Translations under genes and position numbers: made by a program | Part shown: piece by piece, positions 1 to 7,964 of the stretch | Position numbering within the stretch: the first letter of the stretch is position 1 | Layout of the letters: the number at the start of each line of letters is the position of its first letter | Notes under the pieces: model-generated | What the model saw: only the letters and a program-made list of their open reading frames with translations | Database searches by the model: none | What the model was told of the DNA's origin: nothing | DNA from: Nocardia sp. SYP-A9097 | Lineage (GTDB): Bacteria > Actinomycetota > Actinomycetes > Mycobacteriales > Mycobacteriaceae | Assembly (NCBI RefSeq): GCF_009649815.1 | Contig: NZ_WJIC01000012.1 | Coordinates: forward strand, 62,001 to 126,000 | DNA: 64,000 nt | Reading direction: 5' to 3'

Positions 1-18
1 CCAGATGAGGAACTGACC

Positions 19-1266
19 TTGAGCACAATGTCGGTTACGCGGCCCGCCATCGACGGACCTGCCAGCACCAAACAACCAAAATCCGTATGGGCCGTTGCCT
101 TCGCCTCGGTCATCGCCTTCATGGGAATCGGCCTGGTCGACCCCATTCTGAAGCCGATCGGCGAGCAGCTGCATGCCTCACCCTCACAGGTGACGCTGCT
201 GTTCACCAGCTATATGCTGGTCACCGGCATTGCCATGCTCATCACCGGCGTCGTCTCCAGCCGGTTCGGCGCGAAGAAGACACTGCTCGCCGGGCTCGCC
301 ATTATCGTCGTATTCGCCGCTCTCGCAGGCGCTTCCGGCACCGTCGGCCAGATTGACGGCTTCCGCGCGGGCTGGGGTCTGGGCAATGCCCTCTTCATCG
401 CGACGGCGCTGGCCACCATTGTCGGCGCGGCCAGCGGCGGCACCGCCCGAGCCATCATCCTCTACGAGGCGGCCCTCGGTATCGGCATTGCCACCGGCCC
501 GCTGGTCGGCGGCTTCCTCGGCCACTTCAGTTGGCGCGCACCATTCTTCGGCGTCTCGGTGCTGATGGCCATCGCGATCATCGCCCTGGTGTTCCTACTC
601 CCCGAGGCCCCGAAACCCGCCAAGCCGACCTCCATCACCGCCCCCTTCAAGGCGCTGGCCTACCCCGGCCTGCTCCTGGTGAGCATCACCGCCCTGCTCT
701 ACAACTACGGCTTCTTCACCCTGCTCGCCTACACCCCATTCCCCCTGAACATGGGCACCTATTCCATCGGCTTCATCTTCTTCGGCTGGGGCCTGCTCCT
801 GGCCTTCTCCTCGGTCTTCCTCGCACCAAAATTGCAGCGCGCCTTCGGAACCGTCCGAATGATGGCCCTGGCCCTGGCCTTGTTCGCCGTCGACCTGGCG
901 GTTATGGCCCTGTTCGCCGACCACAAGCCCGTCCTGGTAATCGGCACGGTCATCTCGGGCCTATTCCTGGGCGTGAACAACACCCTCATCACCGAGGCCG
1001 TCATGGAATCCGCCCCGGTAGAACGAGCCACCGCCTCCGCCGCCTACAGCTTCGTCCGCTTCGCCGGCGGCGCCGCCGCCCCCTACCTGGCAGGCAAACT
1101 GGGCGAACACCACATGTCCCTCCCCTTCTGGGTAGGCGCAGCCTGCACCGCCGCCGCCGTAGCCGTCCTACTCTCCGGCCGAAAGCTGTTGGCCCACATG
1201 GACGATCACGCCCCAGCCACCCACTCCCCCGCCGAAGCCCAAGCCATCACCCTAGGCGACGACTGA
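19..1266 (+). CDS. MFS transporter
   Basis: Integral-membrane major facilitator protein of 415 residues with about 12 hydrophobic segments in two halves, the usual size for a drug/proton antiporter. The MFS loop after the second helix is recognisable (SRFGAKKT, around residues 81-88). Substrate unknown; an exporter is the best guess. I chose the TTG at 19 because GAGGAA lies six bases upstream; ATG at 28 is the alternative. The frame is open to the left edge, so an earlier start outside the window cannot be excluded. Its 3' end overlaps the convergent SRPBCC gene by 15 bases. Confidence 0.85.
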   Translation: MSTMSVTRPAIDGPASTKQPKSVWAVAFASVIAFMGIGLVDPILKPIGEQLHASPSQVTLLFTSYMLVTGIAMLITGVVSSRFGAKKTLLAGLAIIVVFAALAGASGTVGQIDGFRAGWGLGNALFIATALATIVGAASGGTARAIILYEAALGIGIATGPLVGGFLGHFSWRAPFFGVSVLMAIAIIALVFLLPEAPKPAKPTSITAPFKALAYPGLLLVSITALLYNYGFFTLLAYTPFPLNMGTYSIGFIFFGWGLLLAFSSVFLAPKLQRAFGTVRMMALALALFAVDLAVMALFADHKPVLVIGTVISGLFLGVNNTLITEAVMESAPVERATASAAYSFVRFAGGAAAPYLAGKLGEHHMSLPFWVGAACTAAAVAVLLSGRKLLAHMDDHAPATHSPAEAQAITLGDD

Positions 1267-1779
1267 ACGATCTACTTCCATTGCGAGAGTGGAGGATTCC
1301 GCGGCGGTCTTCAGCATCGCCAGCATGGCGTCGTGGCCGGCGCGGAGTTTTTCGGAAGTGAAGAACAGGGGCAGCAGCGGGCCGGCGAGGGATTCCTCCA
1401 TGGTTACACGGGTGCGGTTTGCGGATTCGGGGACGAGCAGGAGGCGGTCGATGGCTTTCATGATGCCCATGGAGACGCCGGTCCAGGCGAGTTCGCGTTC
1501 CGGGGTGACGGTGGCGAAGACGGCCTTGATTTTCGAACTGTGCAGCTTCCAGACGAAGGGGGCGTCGACTCGGATTTCGCCGAGTTCGAGGACCTCGGCG
1601 TCGGTGCGCCAGTTCGGCCAGTTGCGCATATCGGTGAGTAGGTGCCAGATGGTGGCGGCTGGGGCGTCGATGACAACCGTTGAGGCGGAGCGGACCTGGG
1701 CGTTCTCGTCCAGTCGGCCCTTTTTGGAGTAGTTCTCGTGCAGGTCGGCGGTGGAGGGTCCGGTGTACAGCAGGTTCAT
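1252..1779 (-). CDS. SRPBCC family protein (polyketide cyclase/dehydrase-like)
   Basis: Protein of 175 residues with the START-like hydrophobic-pocket fold: an N-terminal strand pattern STVVIDAPAATIWHLLTD, then a conserved NWPNWRTD segment and a C-terminal long helix. Such proteins bind or modify lipophilic ligands; the ligand here is unknown. The start at 1779 (MNLLYTG) fits the family better than an in-frame ATG 13 codons upstream. Two copies of a palindromic site lie just upstream, suggesting a TetR-type repressor, but no such regulator is seen nearby. The gene is convergent with and overlaps the MFS gene. Confidence 0.8.
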   Translation of the reverse strand: MNLLYTGPSTADLHENYSKKGRLDENAQVRSASTVVIDAPAATIWHLLTDMRNWPNWRTDAEVLELGEIRVDAPFVWKLHSSKIKAVFATVTPERELAWTGVSMGIMKAIDRLLLVPESANRTRVTMEESLAGPLLPLFFTSEKLRAGHDAMLAMLKTAAESSTLAMEVDRSVVA

Positions 1780-1811
1780 GATGCGCTCCGCGTGATTGGC
1801 GTTCCGTAACG

Positions 1812-1859
1812 AGATCAATGCTCTCTTTTTGGGCCGCCATTTGTCAAGAGCGGTGCTCT
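1812..1859. promoter_or_regulatory. Two copies of an AGAGC-n3-GCTCT operator-like site
   Basis: A perfect inverted repeat AGAGCGGTGCTCT occupies 1847-1859. A second, degenerate copy matching it at 10 of 13 positions lies at 1812-1824, with 35 bp between centres. Both sit between the SRPBCC start (1779) and the UPF0145 start (1907). Palindromes of this form are common TetR-family operators; the regulator is an inference. Confidence 0.5.
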
Positions 1860-1906
1860 CGTTTCGAATTGGGTGCCCACCGACTTGGGCGTCGTACTAT
1901 CCGGGC

Positions 1907-2332
1907 ATGAATCAGCCCATGCCGCCGCAGCAGTTCCCGCCTCCGCAGCAAGGTCAGCCGCCTTATCAGCAGGGGATGCAGCAACAGCAACCGCCGCAGC
2001 AGTTTCCGATTCTGGTTTCGACCATGAACGATGTGCCGGGGAGCAAGGTGGTGCGGGTATTCGGCGAGGTCGCCGGATTGACCGTACGCAGCCGGGGGAT
2101 TGGAGCGAATTTCAGTGCCGGCCTCAGGTCGCTGGGGGGCGGCGAGATTCACGAGTACACACAGTTGCTGTACCACTCGCGGCATGAGGCAGTCATGCGA
2201 ATGTGCCAGCACGCCATGTACTTCGGCGCGAACGCGGTGATCGCCATGCGGTTCGACTGCAATGAAATCGCGAACACCATGAGTGAGGTCGCGGCCTATG
2301 GGACCGCGGTGCTGTTGGAGCCCGTCGAGTAG
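1907..2332 (+). CDS. UPF0145/YbjQ family protein with Pro/Gln-rich N-terminus
   Basis: Protein of 141 residues. The first 35 residues are almost only Met, Pro, Gln and Gly (MPPQQFPPPQQ). The rest is a YbjQ/UPF0145 (DUF74) domain, recognisable by ILVSTMNDVPG, YHSRHEAVMRM and GANAVIAMRFD. The family forms small oligomeric alpha/beta proteins, often labelled heavy-metal binding, with no proven function. The ATG at 1907 is preceded by TACTAT at 1895-1900 and no Shine-Dalgarno sequence, so the mRNA is probably leaderless. The stop codon lies in the loop of a terminator hairpin. Confidence 0.85.
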   Translation: MNQPMPPQQFPPPQQGQPPYQQGMQQQQPPQQFPILVSTMNDVPGSKVVRVFGEVAGLTVRSRGIGANFSAGLRSLGGGEIHEYTQLLYHSRHEAVMRMCQHAMYFGANAVIAMRFDCNEIANTMSEVAAYGTAVLLEPVE

Positions 2333-2343
2333 ACGGGCTCCAA
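2315..2343. terminator. Bidirectional hairpin terminator
   Basis: Perfect 12-bp stem (2315-2326 with 2332-2343) around a five-base loop that contains the UPF0145 stop codon. It lies between two convergent genes and has no clear U-tract. Confidence 0.7.
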
Positions 2344-2347
2344 TCCC

Positions 2348-3745
2348 TCAGTGCCGCAGCACTTCCACCTCGTACACGGGCGGCTTCTTGCCGAAGCGTT
2401 TGCGGAGGGGGTAGAGGGCTGCCACGAAAAGCAGGCTGATGGTGGAGGCCAGGAGCTGGTTGCGCTGGTCGGCTTTGGTGGCCATGGCCGCGAAGACCGC
2501 GAAGATGGCGATGATTACCGCCCACGAGATGTAGGGGTAGCCCCACATGCGGTAGGTGAGGGCGGCGGGGTCTTCTCGGCGGAGGCGGGCACGGAGTCGC
2601 AACTGGGAGAACATGATCGCGACATAGACGAAGGCCAGGACGACGCCGATGGAGTTCACCAGGAAGGTGAAGACCTGGTCCGGGGAGATGTAGGAGGCGA
2701 TTACCGCACCCCAGGCCGCCACCGTGCCGAGCAGGACGGCGCGCGCCGGAACACCGCGCTTGTTCACCTTCACCAGGGCGGCGGGAGCGTCACCGTCGCG
2801 GGTGAGGACGTACAGCATGCGGGAAGAGACGTAGATGGCCGAATTCAGCACGGAGAGAACGGCTGTCAGGATGACGACCTGCATGATGGTGCCCGCGGCG
2901 GGGATGCCCATCCGGTCCAGGGCACTGACGAACGGGCTCTGCAGCACGTGCGCGTCATTCCACGGCAGGATGGTCACCACCAGGAAGATCGAGGCCACAT
3001 AGAAGAGGCCGACCCGCCACAGCACATTATTGGTGGCGCGGGCGACGGCCTGGCCGGGCTCCTTCGACTCGGCGGCGGCGACGGTCACGATCTCGGTGCC
3101 GCCGAAGGCGAACATGACCACCACGATGGCGGAGAAGATGCCGGTAATGCCGTTCGGCGCGAATCCGCCGAATGCCGTCAGATTGCCGAACCCGCTCTCG
3201 GCGTCCGGCCGCAGCCCGAACACCCAGGCCGCGCCGATCACCAGGAACAGCACGATGGCAACGACTTTGATCGAGGCGAACCAGAATTCGAATTCGCCGA
3301 AGGATTTCACCGACACCAGATTGACTGCGGTCATGAGGGTCAGCAGCACCGCGGCGAGCACCCACTGCGGCAGATCGATCCAACTGGACAGAATCGCCGC
3401 GCCCGCGACGGCCTCCGCCCCGACCAGGATGACGTAGAGGTACCAGTACAGCCAGCCGATGGTGAATCCGGCGAACGGACCCATCGCCATCCGCGCGTAT
3501 TCGGCGAGCGATCCGGCGACCGGGCGGGCCACCACCATTTCGCCGAGCGCGCGCATGACGCACAGCACCAGCAATCCGGCGGCGGCATAGGAGAGGATGG
3601 CGGCCGGTCCGGCGGTGCCGATCACCGAGCCGCTGCCGACGAAGAGTCCCGCGCCGATGGCGCCACCGATGGCCAGCATGGTCATGTGACGGCGGCGTAG
3701 CCCGGTCCGCAGCCCTTGCTGCTCGGTACTGATCGGATGGGACAT
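2348..3745 (-). CDS. Amino acid permease (APC superfamily)
   Basis: Polytopic membrane protein of 465 residues with about 12 predicted helices. The first helix carries the APC signature IGGAIGAGLFVGSG (residues 27-40), followed by SLAEYARMAMGPFAGF and the KSFGEFEFWFA helix-5 motif seen in AAT-family permeases such as GabP, AnsP and ProY. It should import an amino acid by proton symport; the substrate is not predictable. The ATG at 3745 has AAGGCGG upstream. No operon partner; the next gene is divergent. Confidence 0.88.
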   Translation of the reverse strand: MSHPISTEQQGLRTGLRRRHMTMLAIGGAIGAGLFVGSGSVIGTAGPAAILSYAAAGLLVLCVMRALGEMVVARPVAGSLAEYARMAMGPFAGFTIGWLYWYLYVILVGAEAVAGAAILSSWIDLPQWVLAAVLLTLMTAVNLVSVKSFGEFEFWFASIKVVAIVLFLVIGAAWVFGLRPDAESGFGNLTAFGGFAPNGITGIFSAIVVVMFAFGGTEIVTVAAAESKEPGQAVARATNNVLWRVGLFYVASIFLVVTILPWNDAHVLQSPFVSALDRMGIPAAGTIMQVVILTAVLSVLNSAIYVSSRMLYVLTRDGDAPAALVKVNKRGVPARAVLLGTVAAWGAVIASYISPDQVFTFLVNSIGVVLAFVYVAIMFSQLRLRARLRREDPAALTYRMWGYPYISWAVIIAIFAVFAAMATKADQRNQLLASTISLLFVAALYPLRKRFGKKPPVYEVEVLRH

Positions 3746-3834
3746 CTAGCCGCCTTCAGATTGTTGCTCGGATGTTGCTCGAACACCATATCGGGGCAGG
3801 TCAGACCGGCGAAATCGGAGTACCTTCGGGAGGT

Positions 3835-4587
3835 ATGTCCGAAACGAAGACGGATCCGGTGCGCGTTCTACCGTGCGCGAAACGAGTGCGTGTCTACCTG
3901 GGCGGCCAGCTGGTCGTCGACACCGTCAAAGCCAGCATGGTGTGGGAACACGCCTATTTCCCGACCTACTACTTCCCGGTCGATGAGCTGCGAGTGAAGC
4001 TGGAACCGACCGGCGACACCCGGCCCGCGAATCATCTGGGCACCCCCGTCGGCTTCGATGTCATCGCCGACGGGACCGTGGCCCCGGGCGCGGCCGTGCG
4101 CTACCTCGACTCCCCCACCCCGGAACTCCAGAACCTGGTGCGGCTCGACGCCAAAGCCATGGACGAATGGTTCGAGGAGGACGAACCCATCTACGGCCAT
4201 CCGCGCGACCCCTTCCACCGCGTGGACATCCTCTCCAGCTCCCGGCATATTCGCGTCGAGGTGGCCGGGCAGACCGTGGCCGAATCCCACAACCCGCGCA
4301 TCCTTTTCGAAACCGGCCTGCCCGCGCGCTATTACCTGCCGCTCACCGATATCCGCCTGGATCTTTTGCAGCACTCCGGCACTCGGACCATGTGCCCGTA
4401 CAAGGGCAATGCCGAGTACTGGAGCCTGAAGCTCGGCGAGGACCTCTATCCGGACCTGGTGTGGATCTACCGCACCCCCGTCCCGGAGAGTCAGAAGATC
4501 GCGGGCTTCGCCAGCTTCTACAACGAGAAGGTCGACATCTACGTGGACGGGGTGCTCGAGTCCCGCCCGCAGAGCCCGTTCAGCTGA
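3835..4587 (+). CDS. DUF427 protein, two tandem domains
   Basis: Protein of 250 residues made of two copies of DUF427. The first copy has KRVRVYLGGQLVVDT and AYFPTYYFP; the second has RHIRVEVAGQTVAES and ARYYLPLTDI. Each copy carries the family's basic strand, WEH/FET turn and YY(F/L)P motif. The family is a small beta barrel of unknown function, common in actinobacteria. The ATG at 3835 was chosen because GGAGG immediately precedes it; TACCTT at 3821-3826 could be the -10 of a very short leader. It overlaps the next gene by ATGA, so the two are probably co-translated. Confidence 0.85.
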   Translation: MSETKTDPVRVLPCAKRVRVYLGGQLVVDTVKASMVWEHAYFPTYYFPVDELRVKLEPTGDTRPANHLGTPVGFDVIADGTVAPGAAVRYLDSPTPELQNLVRLDAKAMDEWFEEDEPIYGHPRDPFHRVDILSSSRHIRVEVAGQTVAESHNPRILFETGLPARYYLPLTDIRLDLLQHSGTRTMCPYKGNAEYWSLKLGEDLYPDLVWIYRTPVPESQKIAGFASFYNEKVDIYVDGVLESRPQSPFS

Positions 4588-4997
4588 TGAGCACCGAGAG
4601 GCCGAAGCTGGCCGCCGAATTGGATATGCTGCCGCATCCCGAGGGCGGCTGGTATCGCGAAACCTGGCGCAGTGCGGTGGAATTCGAGCCGGAGGGCTAC
4701 TCGGGGCCGCGGGCGAGCGCGACGGCCATCTATTTCCTGCTGCTGCCCGGTGAGAAATCCGCACCACACACCGTGCGGTCGGAGGAGATCTGGTTCTGGC
4801 ATCGGGGCGGTCCGCTGCTGCTGAACATCGGCGGCGAGGAGATCGTCCTCGGACCCGATGTCGAGCAGGGGCAGCGGCCCCAGGCGGTGGTCCCCGGTGG
4901 GGTGAGCCAGGCCGCCCGCCCGGCGGGTGAGGACTACGTGCTGGTGAGTTGTGTCGTCGCACCGGGTTTCGACTTCGCCGACTTCCGGCTGGACTGA
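4587..4997 (+). CDS. DUF985 cupin family protein
   Basis: Protein of 136 residues, the usual length for the DUF985 cupin family. Diagnostic motifs are LPHPEGGWYRETWRS near residue 16, SATAIYFLLLPGE, and the cupin strand VRSEEIWFWHRGG. These proteins are RmlC-like barrels, sometimes sugar-epimerase-like, with no settled substrate. The start codon overlaps the stop codon of the DUF427 gene in ATGA. A strong hairpin follows the gene. Confidence 0.88.
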   Translation: MSTERPKLAAELDMLPHPEGGWYRETWRSAVEFEPEGYSGPRASATAIYFLLLPGEKSAPHTVRSEEIWFWHRGGPLLLNIGGEEIVLGPDVEQGQRPQAVVPGGVSQAARPAGEDYVLVSCVVAPGFDFADFRLD

Positions 4998-4998
4998 A

Positions 4999-5034
4999 CA
5001 GCGCCCCCGCCGTGGGAAGACGGCGGGGGCGCTG
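4999..5034. terminator. Bidirectional hairpin terminator
   Basis: Perfect 15-bp GC-rich stem (4999-5013 with 5020-5034) and six-base loop between the cupin gene and the convergent gene at 5046. No T-run follows. Confidence 0.75.
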
Positions 5035-5045
5035 GACGGAAGCGG

Positions 5046-5375
5046 CTAGTCGTCGATTTCGAGCAGGCCCTCGGCCACGGCATGGTCGATGGTCTTCTCG
5101 AGGTTGGGGCAGGAGTCCGGTTTGCCGAAGATCGGCCCCGCCTCGGCCATTTTGCGGAACACCGGGCAGTGATCGGCCGGATTGACCGTCCACTGCACGG
5201 TTTTCTGGTTACTGCTGTGCTTGCGCACCAGTACTTCGGTTCCGCAGGACTGGCACGCGATCGGTGTCAGCCCGGACTCCATGTAGTGCTCTTTGTCCAG
5301 AGCCGTCTGGGCGCGCACCTGCGCCCGCCGCTCCGGACGGTCCGCGAAGTCGGGTGCTTTCGCCCAGACGGTCAT
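5046..5375 (-). CDS. Small cysteine-containing protein coupled to kshA
   Basis: Protein of 109 residues. Seen features are a CQSCG pair near residue 41, then HCPVFRKM and DSCPNLEKT, giving four cysteines (C-x2-C, then two single ones) that could bind zinc or an iron-sulfur centre. The start overlaps the kshA stop in ATGA, so translation is coupled. A short hypothetical also follows kshA in M. tuberculosis (Rv3527), which I recall but could not compare. A role in electron delivery to or maturation of the Rieske oxygenase is possible but only inferred from position. Function unknown. Confidence 0.7.
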   Translation of the reverse strand: MTVWAKAPDFADRPERRAQVRAQTALDKEHYMESGLTPIACQSCGTEVLVRKHSSNQKTVQWTVNPADHCPVFRKMAEAGPIFGKPDSCPNLEKTIDHAVAEGLLEIDD

Positions 5376-6577
5376 CAGACGCTCGCCTCCGAAGCGGCGG
5401 CGTCTTCCTCGCGCTTCTTGCGCAGGTTCTCCTCGACCTCGATACTCCAGACCTCATTGGCCTTGGTGGTGTCGACCTCGAATTCGAAGCGCTGCGTCGA
5501 CTTGGGGTCGATGTCCGCGACGTCCACGTAGAACTGGTCGTACCAGCGGCGCAGCTGGTAGACCGGGCCGTCTTCCTCGGTGAGGAGCGGGTTGTCGATC
5601 TTGGACTTGTGCTTCCAGATCTCGACGTCCTGCAGGAAGCCCTCTTCGATGCCCTCGGCCATCTTGTCGGCCAGGCCCTGTGCGGCGTCGTCCGGCAGAC
5701 CCTTGGGCTTCTCCAGCGAGACGCCGTAGTTCAGCACGAACGAGTTCTGCGAGATCGGGTAGTGGCTGTTGATGAGGACGCTCTTGACCTCGAAGCCGCT
5801 GTAGATGTTCAGCAGCGGGTTCACCATGTACGACGGCCCGAAGTACGAAGCCTCGGACTTGAGCAGGGTGTCGCCCTTGATCTGGGCGGCCATGCCGATG
5901 TCCTTGCGCCCCACCGTGTTCAGGTACTGGGTGGCGACGTGGCCCTCGAACACGTTCTTGAAGAACGTCGGGAACGCGTAGTGGATGTAGAAGAAGTGCG
6001 CCATATCCACGACGTTGTCGATGATCTCGCGGCAGTTGGCGCCCTCGATCACGATCGAGTTCCAGGTCCACGGGGTCCAGCCGTCGGACATCTGCTCGAG
6101 CGGCTTGCCCTCGGCGTCGGTGTACGGGCCGTCGATGTACGGGATGGTGACCGCGTCGGTGGGCTTGCTGCCCTCGTGGTCCTGCCAGATGAAGAGCTGG
6201 CCGTTGCGCTCGAGGGTGGGCCAGGAGCGGGTGCGAGCCAGTGGCGGCACACGCTTGGCATAGGGGATGGCGGTGCATTTACCGTCGCCGCCCCAGCGCC
6301 AATCGTGGAACGGGCAGGCGATGGAATCGCCCTTGACCTCGCCCATCGACAGATCGCCGCCGAGATGCCGGCAGTAACCGTCGAGTATCTTCAGTTCACC
6401 CTTGCTGTCGGTGAAGACGACCAGCTTGGTACCGAAGATGTTGACCGCGTGTGGCTTGCCGTCACGGAAGGTGCTCGCGAGTCCGAGGCAATGCCAGCCA
6501 CGGGCGTACCGGGTGGGCATGGCACCCACGTCGATCTCGCGAACCTTCCCACGGGGCCCCGGTGGGGTTGTTGACAT
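5375..6577 (-). CDS. kshA: 3-ketosteroid 9alpha-hydroxylase, oxygenase component KshA
   Basis: Rieske non-haem iron oxygenase of 400 residues that hydroxylates C9 of 3-ketosteroids. With KstD activity this opens ring B. The Rieske ligands are C69-x-H71 and C88-x2-H91 (CRHLGG, CPFHDW). The mononuclear iron site is marked by H194 and H199 in DMAHFFYIH, the KshA signature. Its reductase partner KshB is not in this window. A KstR-type operator at 6600-6613 lies 22 bp upstream of the ATG, and GAGGAGG precedes the start. It forms an operon with the small cysteine protein. Confidence 0.95.
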   Translation of the reverse strand: MSTTPPGPRGKVREIDVGAMPTRYARGWHCLGLASTFRDGKPHAVNIFGTKLVVFTDSKGELKILDGYCRHLGGDLSMGEVKGDSIACPFHDWRWGGDGKCTAIPYAKRVPPLARTRSWPTLERNGQLFIWQDHEGSKPTDAVTIPYIDGPYTDAEGKPLEQMSDGWTPWTWNSIVIEGANCREIIDNVVDMAHFFYIHYAFPTFFKNVFEGHVATQYLNTVGRKDIGMAAQIKGDTLLKSEASYFGPSYMVNPLLNIYSGFEVKSVLINSHYPISQNSFVLNYGVSLEKPKGLPDDAAQGLADKMAEGIEEGFLQDVEIWKHKSKIDNPLLTEEDGPVYQLRRWYDQFYVDVADIDPKSTQRFEFEVDTTKANEVWSIEVEENLRKKREEDAAASEASV

Positions 6578-6599
6578 CGTGATCCTCCTCTGGAAGTAC

Positions 6600-6613
6600 T
6601 AGAACACGTTACA
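6600..6613. promoter_or_regulatory. KstR operator for kshA
   Basis: TAGAACACGTTACA fits the KstR consensus TnnAACnnGTTnnA at every specified position. It lies 22 bp before the kshA start. The consensus comes from published mycobacterial and rhodococcal KstR work; the match is read directly. Confidence 0.85.
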
Positions 6614-6723
6614 AAAAGGCGGCGCTTCACGCCAGTTGTATGACCAAACAATGGACAAAAGTCCTCGTGAGGCGAAGGACGGCCGCCAAACCTGTACGGC
6701 AGCCCTCTGTTCTCGACAGAAAT

Positions 6724-6737
6724 AGGAACGTGTTCTA
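6724..6737. promoter_or_regulatory. KstR operator for hsaADCB
   Basis: AGGAACGTGTTCTA matches the KstR consensus except that the first T is A. It lies 55 bp before hsaA and 111 bp from the kshA-proximal site, so each divergent operon has its own copy. Confidence 0.75.
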
Positions 6738-6791
6738 GTCTCAGAGACAAACGAGAACCGCCCGATTCACCAGGCAGGAGCAACTGGCGCG

Positions 6792-7961
6792 ATGACGCAA
6801 GAAGTAGTTGAGCGGGTCGAGGCCCTGCTGCCCACTCTCCGCGAGCGGGCCCAGCAGGCAGAGGATCTCCGGCAGATCCCCGAAGAGTCCATCAAGGATC
6901 TGCAGACCGCCGGATTCTTCAAGCTGCTGCAGCCCAAGCAGTGGGGCGGATACGCCGCCGATCCGGTCGTCTTCTACGACACCGTGCGCAAGATCGCCAG
7001 CGCCTGCGGCTCCACCGGCTGGGTCGCCGGCATCATCGGCGTGCACAACTGGCACCTGGCGCTGTTCGATCAGCGTGCGCAGGAAGAGGTTTGGGGCGAG
7101 AACCCCGACGTCCGCATCTCCTCGTCCTACGCCCCCATGGGCGCGGGCCTGGTGACCGAGGACGGCACCGGCTACACCGTGAACGGTTCCTGGGCTTGGT
7201 CTTCCGGCTCCGGCCACGCGGACTGGGTGGTCGTCGGCGGCCCCGTGATCAAGAACGGCAAGCCGGTCGATTTCGGTAGCTTCCTGATCCCCCGCACCGA
7301 GTACGAGATCAAGGACGTCTGGAACGTCGTCGGTCTGCGCGGCACCGGCTCCAACACCATCGTGGTGGAGAACGTGTTCGTACCCAAGCACCGCTTCCTC
7401 AGCTTCCGCGCCATGGGCGAGCTGAAATCGCCTGGCCTGGAACAGAATACCGATCCGGTGTACAAGATGCCGTGGGGCACCATCCATCCCACCACCATCT
7501 CCACCCCCATCGTCGGAATGGCCTACGGCGCTTACGACGCGCATGTGGAGCACCAGGGCAAGCGCGTACGCGCCGCCTACGCCGGTGAGAACGCCAAGGA
7601 CGATCCGTTCGGCAAGGTGCGTATCGCCGAGGCCGCCAGTGACATCGACGCCGCCTGGCGTCAGCTGTCCGGCAATGTCGCCGACGAGTACGCCTACGTG
7701 GTGAAGGGCGAGGAGGTGCCGTTCGACGTGCGCGCCCGCGCCCGCCGCGACCAGGTGCGCGCCACCGGCCGCGCCGTCGCCTCCATCGACAAGCTGTTCG
7801 AGGCCTCGGGTGCCACCGCCCTCGCCAATGGCACTCCGCTGCAGCGCTTCTGGCGTGACGCACACGCCGGTCGGGTGCACGCGGCCAATGACGCCGAGCG
7901 CGCCTACGTCATGTACGGCACGCACGCGTTCGGGCTGCCGATCACCGACACGATGGTGTAA
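6792..7961 (+). CDS. hsaA: 3-HSA hydroxylase, oxygenase subunit HsaA
   Basis: Flavin-dependent monooxygenase of 389 residues, class D (acyl-CoA dehydrogenase fold). It uses reduced flavin from HsaB to hydroxylate 3-HSA to the catechol 3,4-DHSA. Recognisable parts are GFFKLLQPKQWGGY near residue 40, the flavin-region segment NGSWAWSSGSGHADW, and the C-terminal LQRFWRDAHAGRVH helix typical of HpaH/HsaA enzymes. First gene of the hsaA-hsaD-hsaC-hsaB operon, behind a KstR site. AGGAG lies 13 bases upstream of the ATG. Confidence 0.95.
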   Translation: MTQEVVERVEALLPTLRERAQQAEDLRQIPEESIKDLQTAGFFKLLQPKQWGGYAADPVVFYDTVRKIASACGSTGWVAGIIGVHNWHLALFDQRAQEEVWGENPDVRISSSYAPMGAGLVTEDGTGYTVNGSWAWSSGSGHADWVVVGGPVIKNGKPVDFGSFLIPRTEYEIKDVWNVVGLRGTGSNTIVVENVFVPKHRFLSFRAMGELKSPGLEQNTDPVYKMPWGTIHPTTISTPIVGMAYGAYDAHVEHQGKRVRAAYAGENAKDDPFGKVRIAEAASDIDAAWRQLSGNVADEYAYVVKGEEVPFDVRARARRDQVRATGRAVASIDKLFEASGATALANGTPLQRFWRDAHAGRVHAANDAERAYVMYGTHAFGLPITDTMV

Positions 7962-7964
7962 TCC

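Noticed and set aside
2351..3700. Long open frame antisense to the amino acid permease
   Set aside because: Composition is that of a high-GC antisense shadow (His/Asp/Gly-rich, no domain); the permease explains the region.
5264..6574. 436-codon frame opposite kshA
   Set aside because: Shadow of KshA, with no recognisable motif; the Rieske and iron motifs are on the minus strand.
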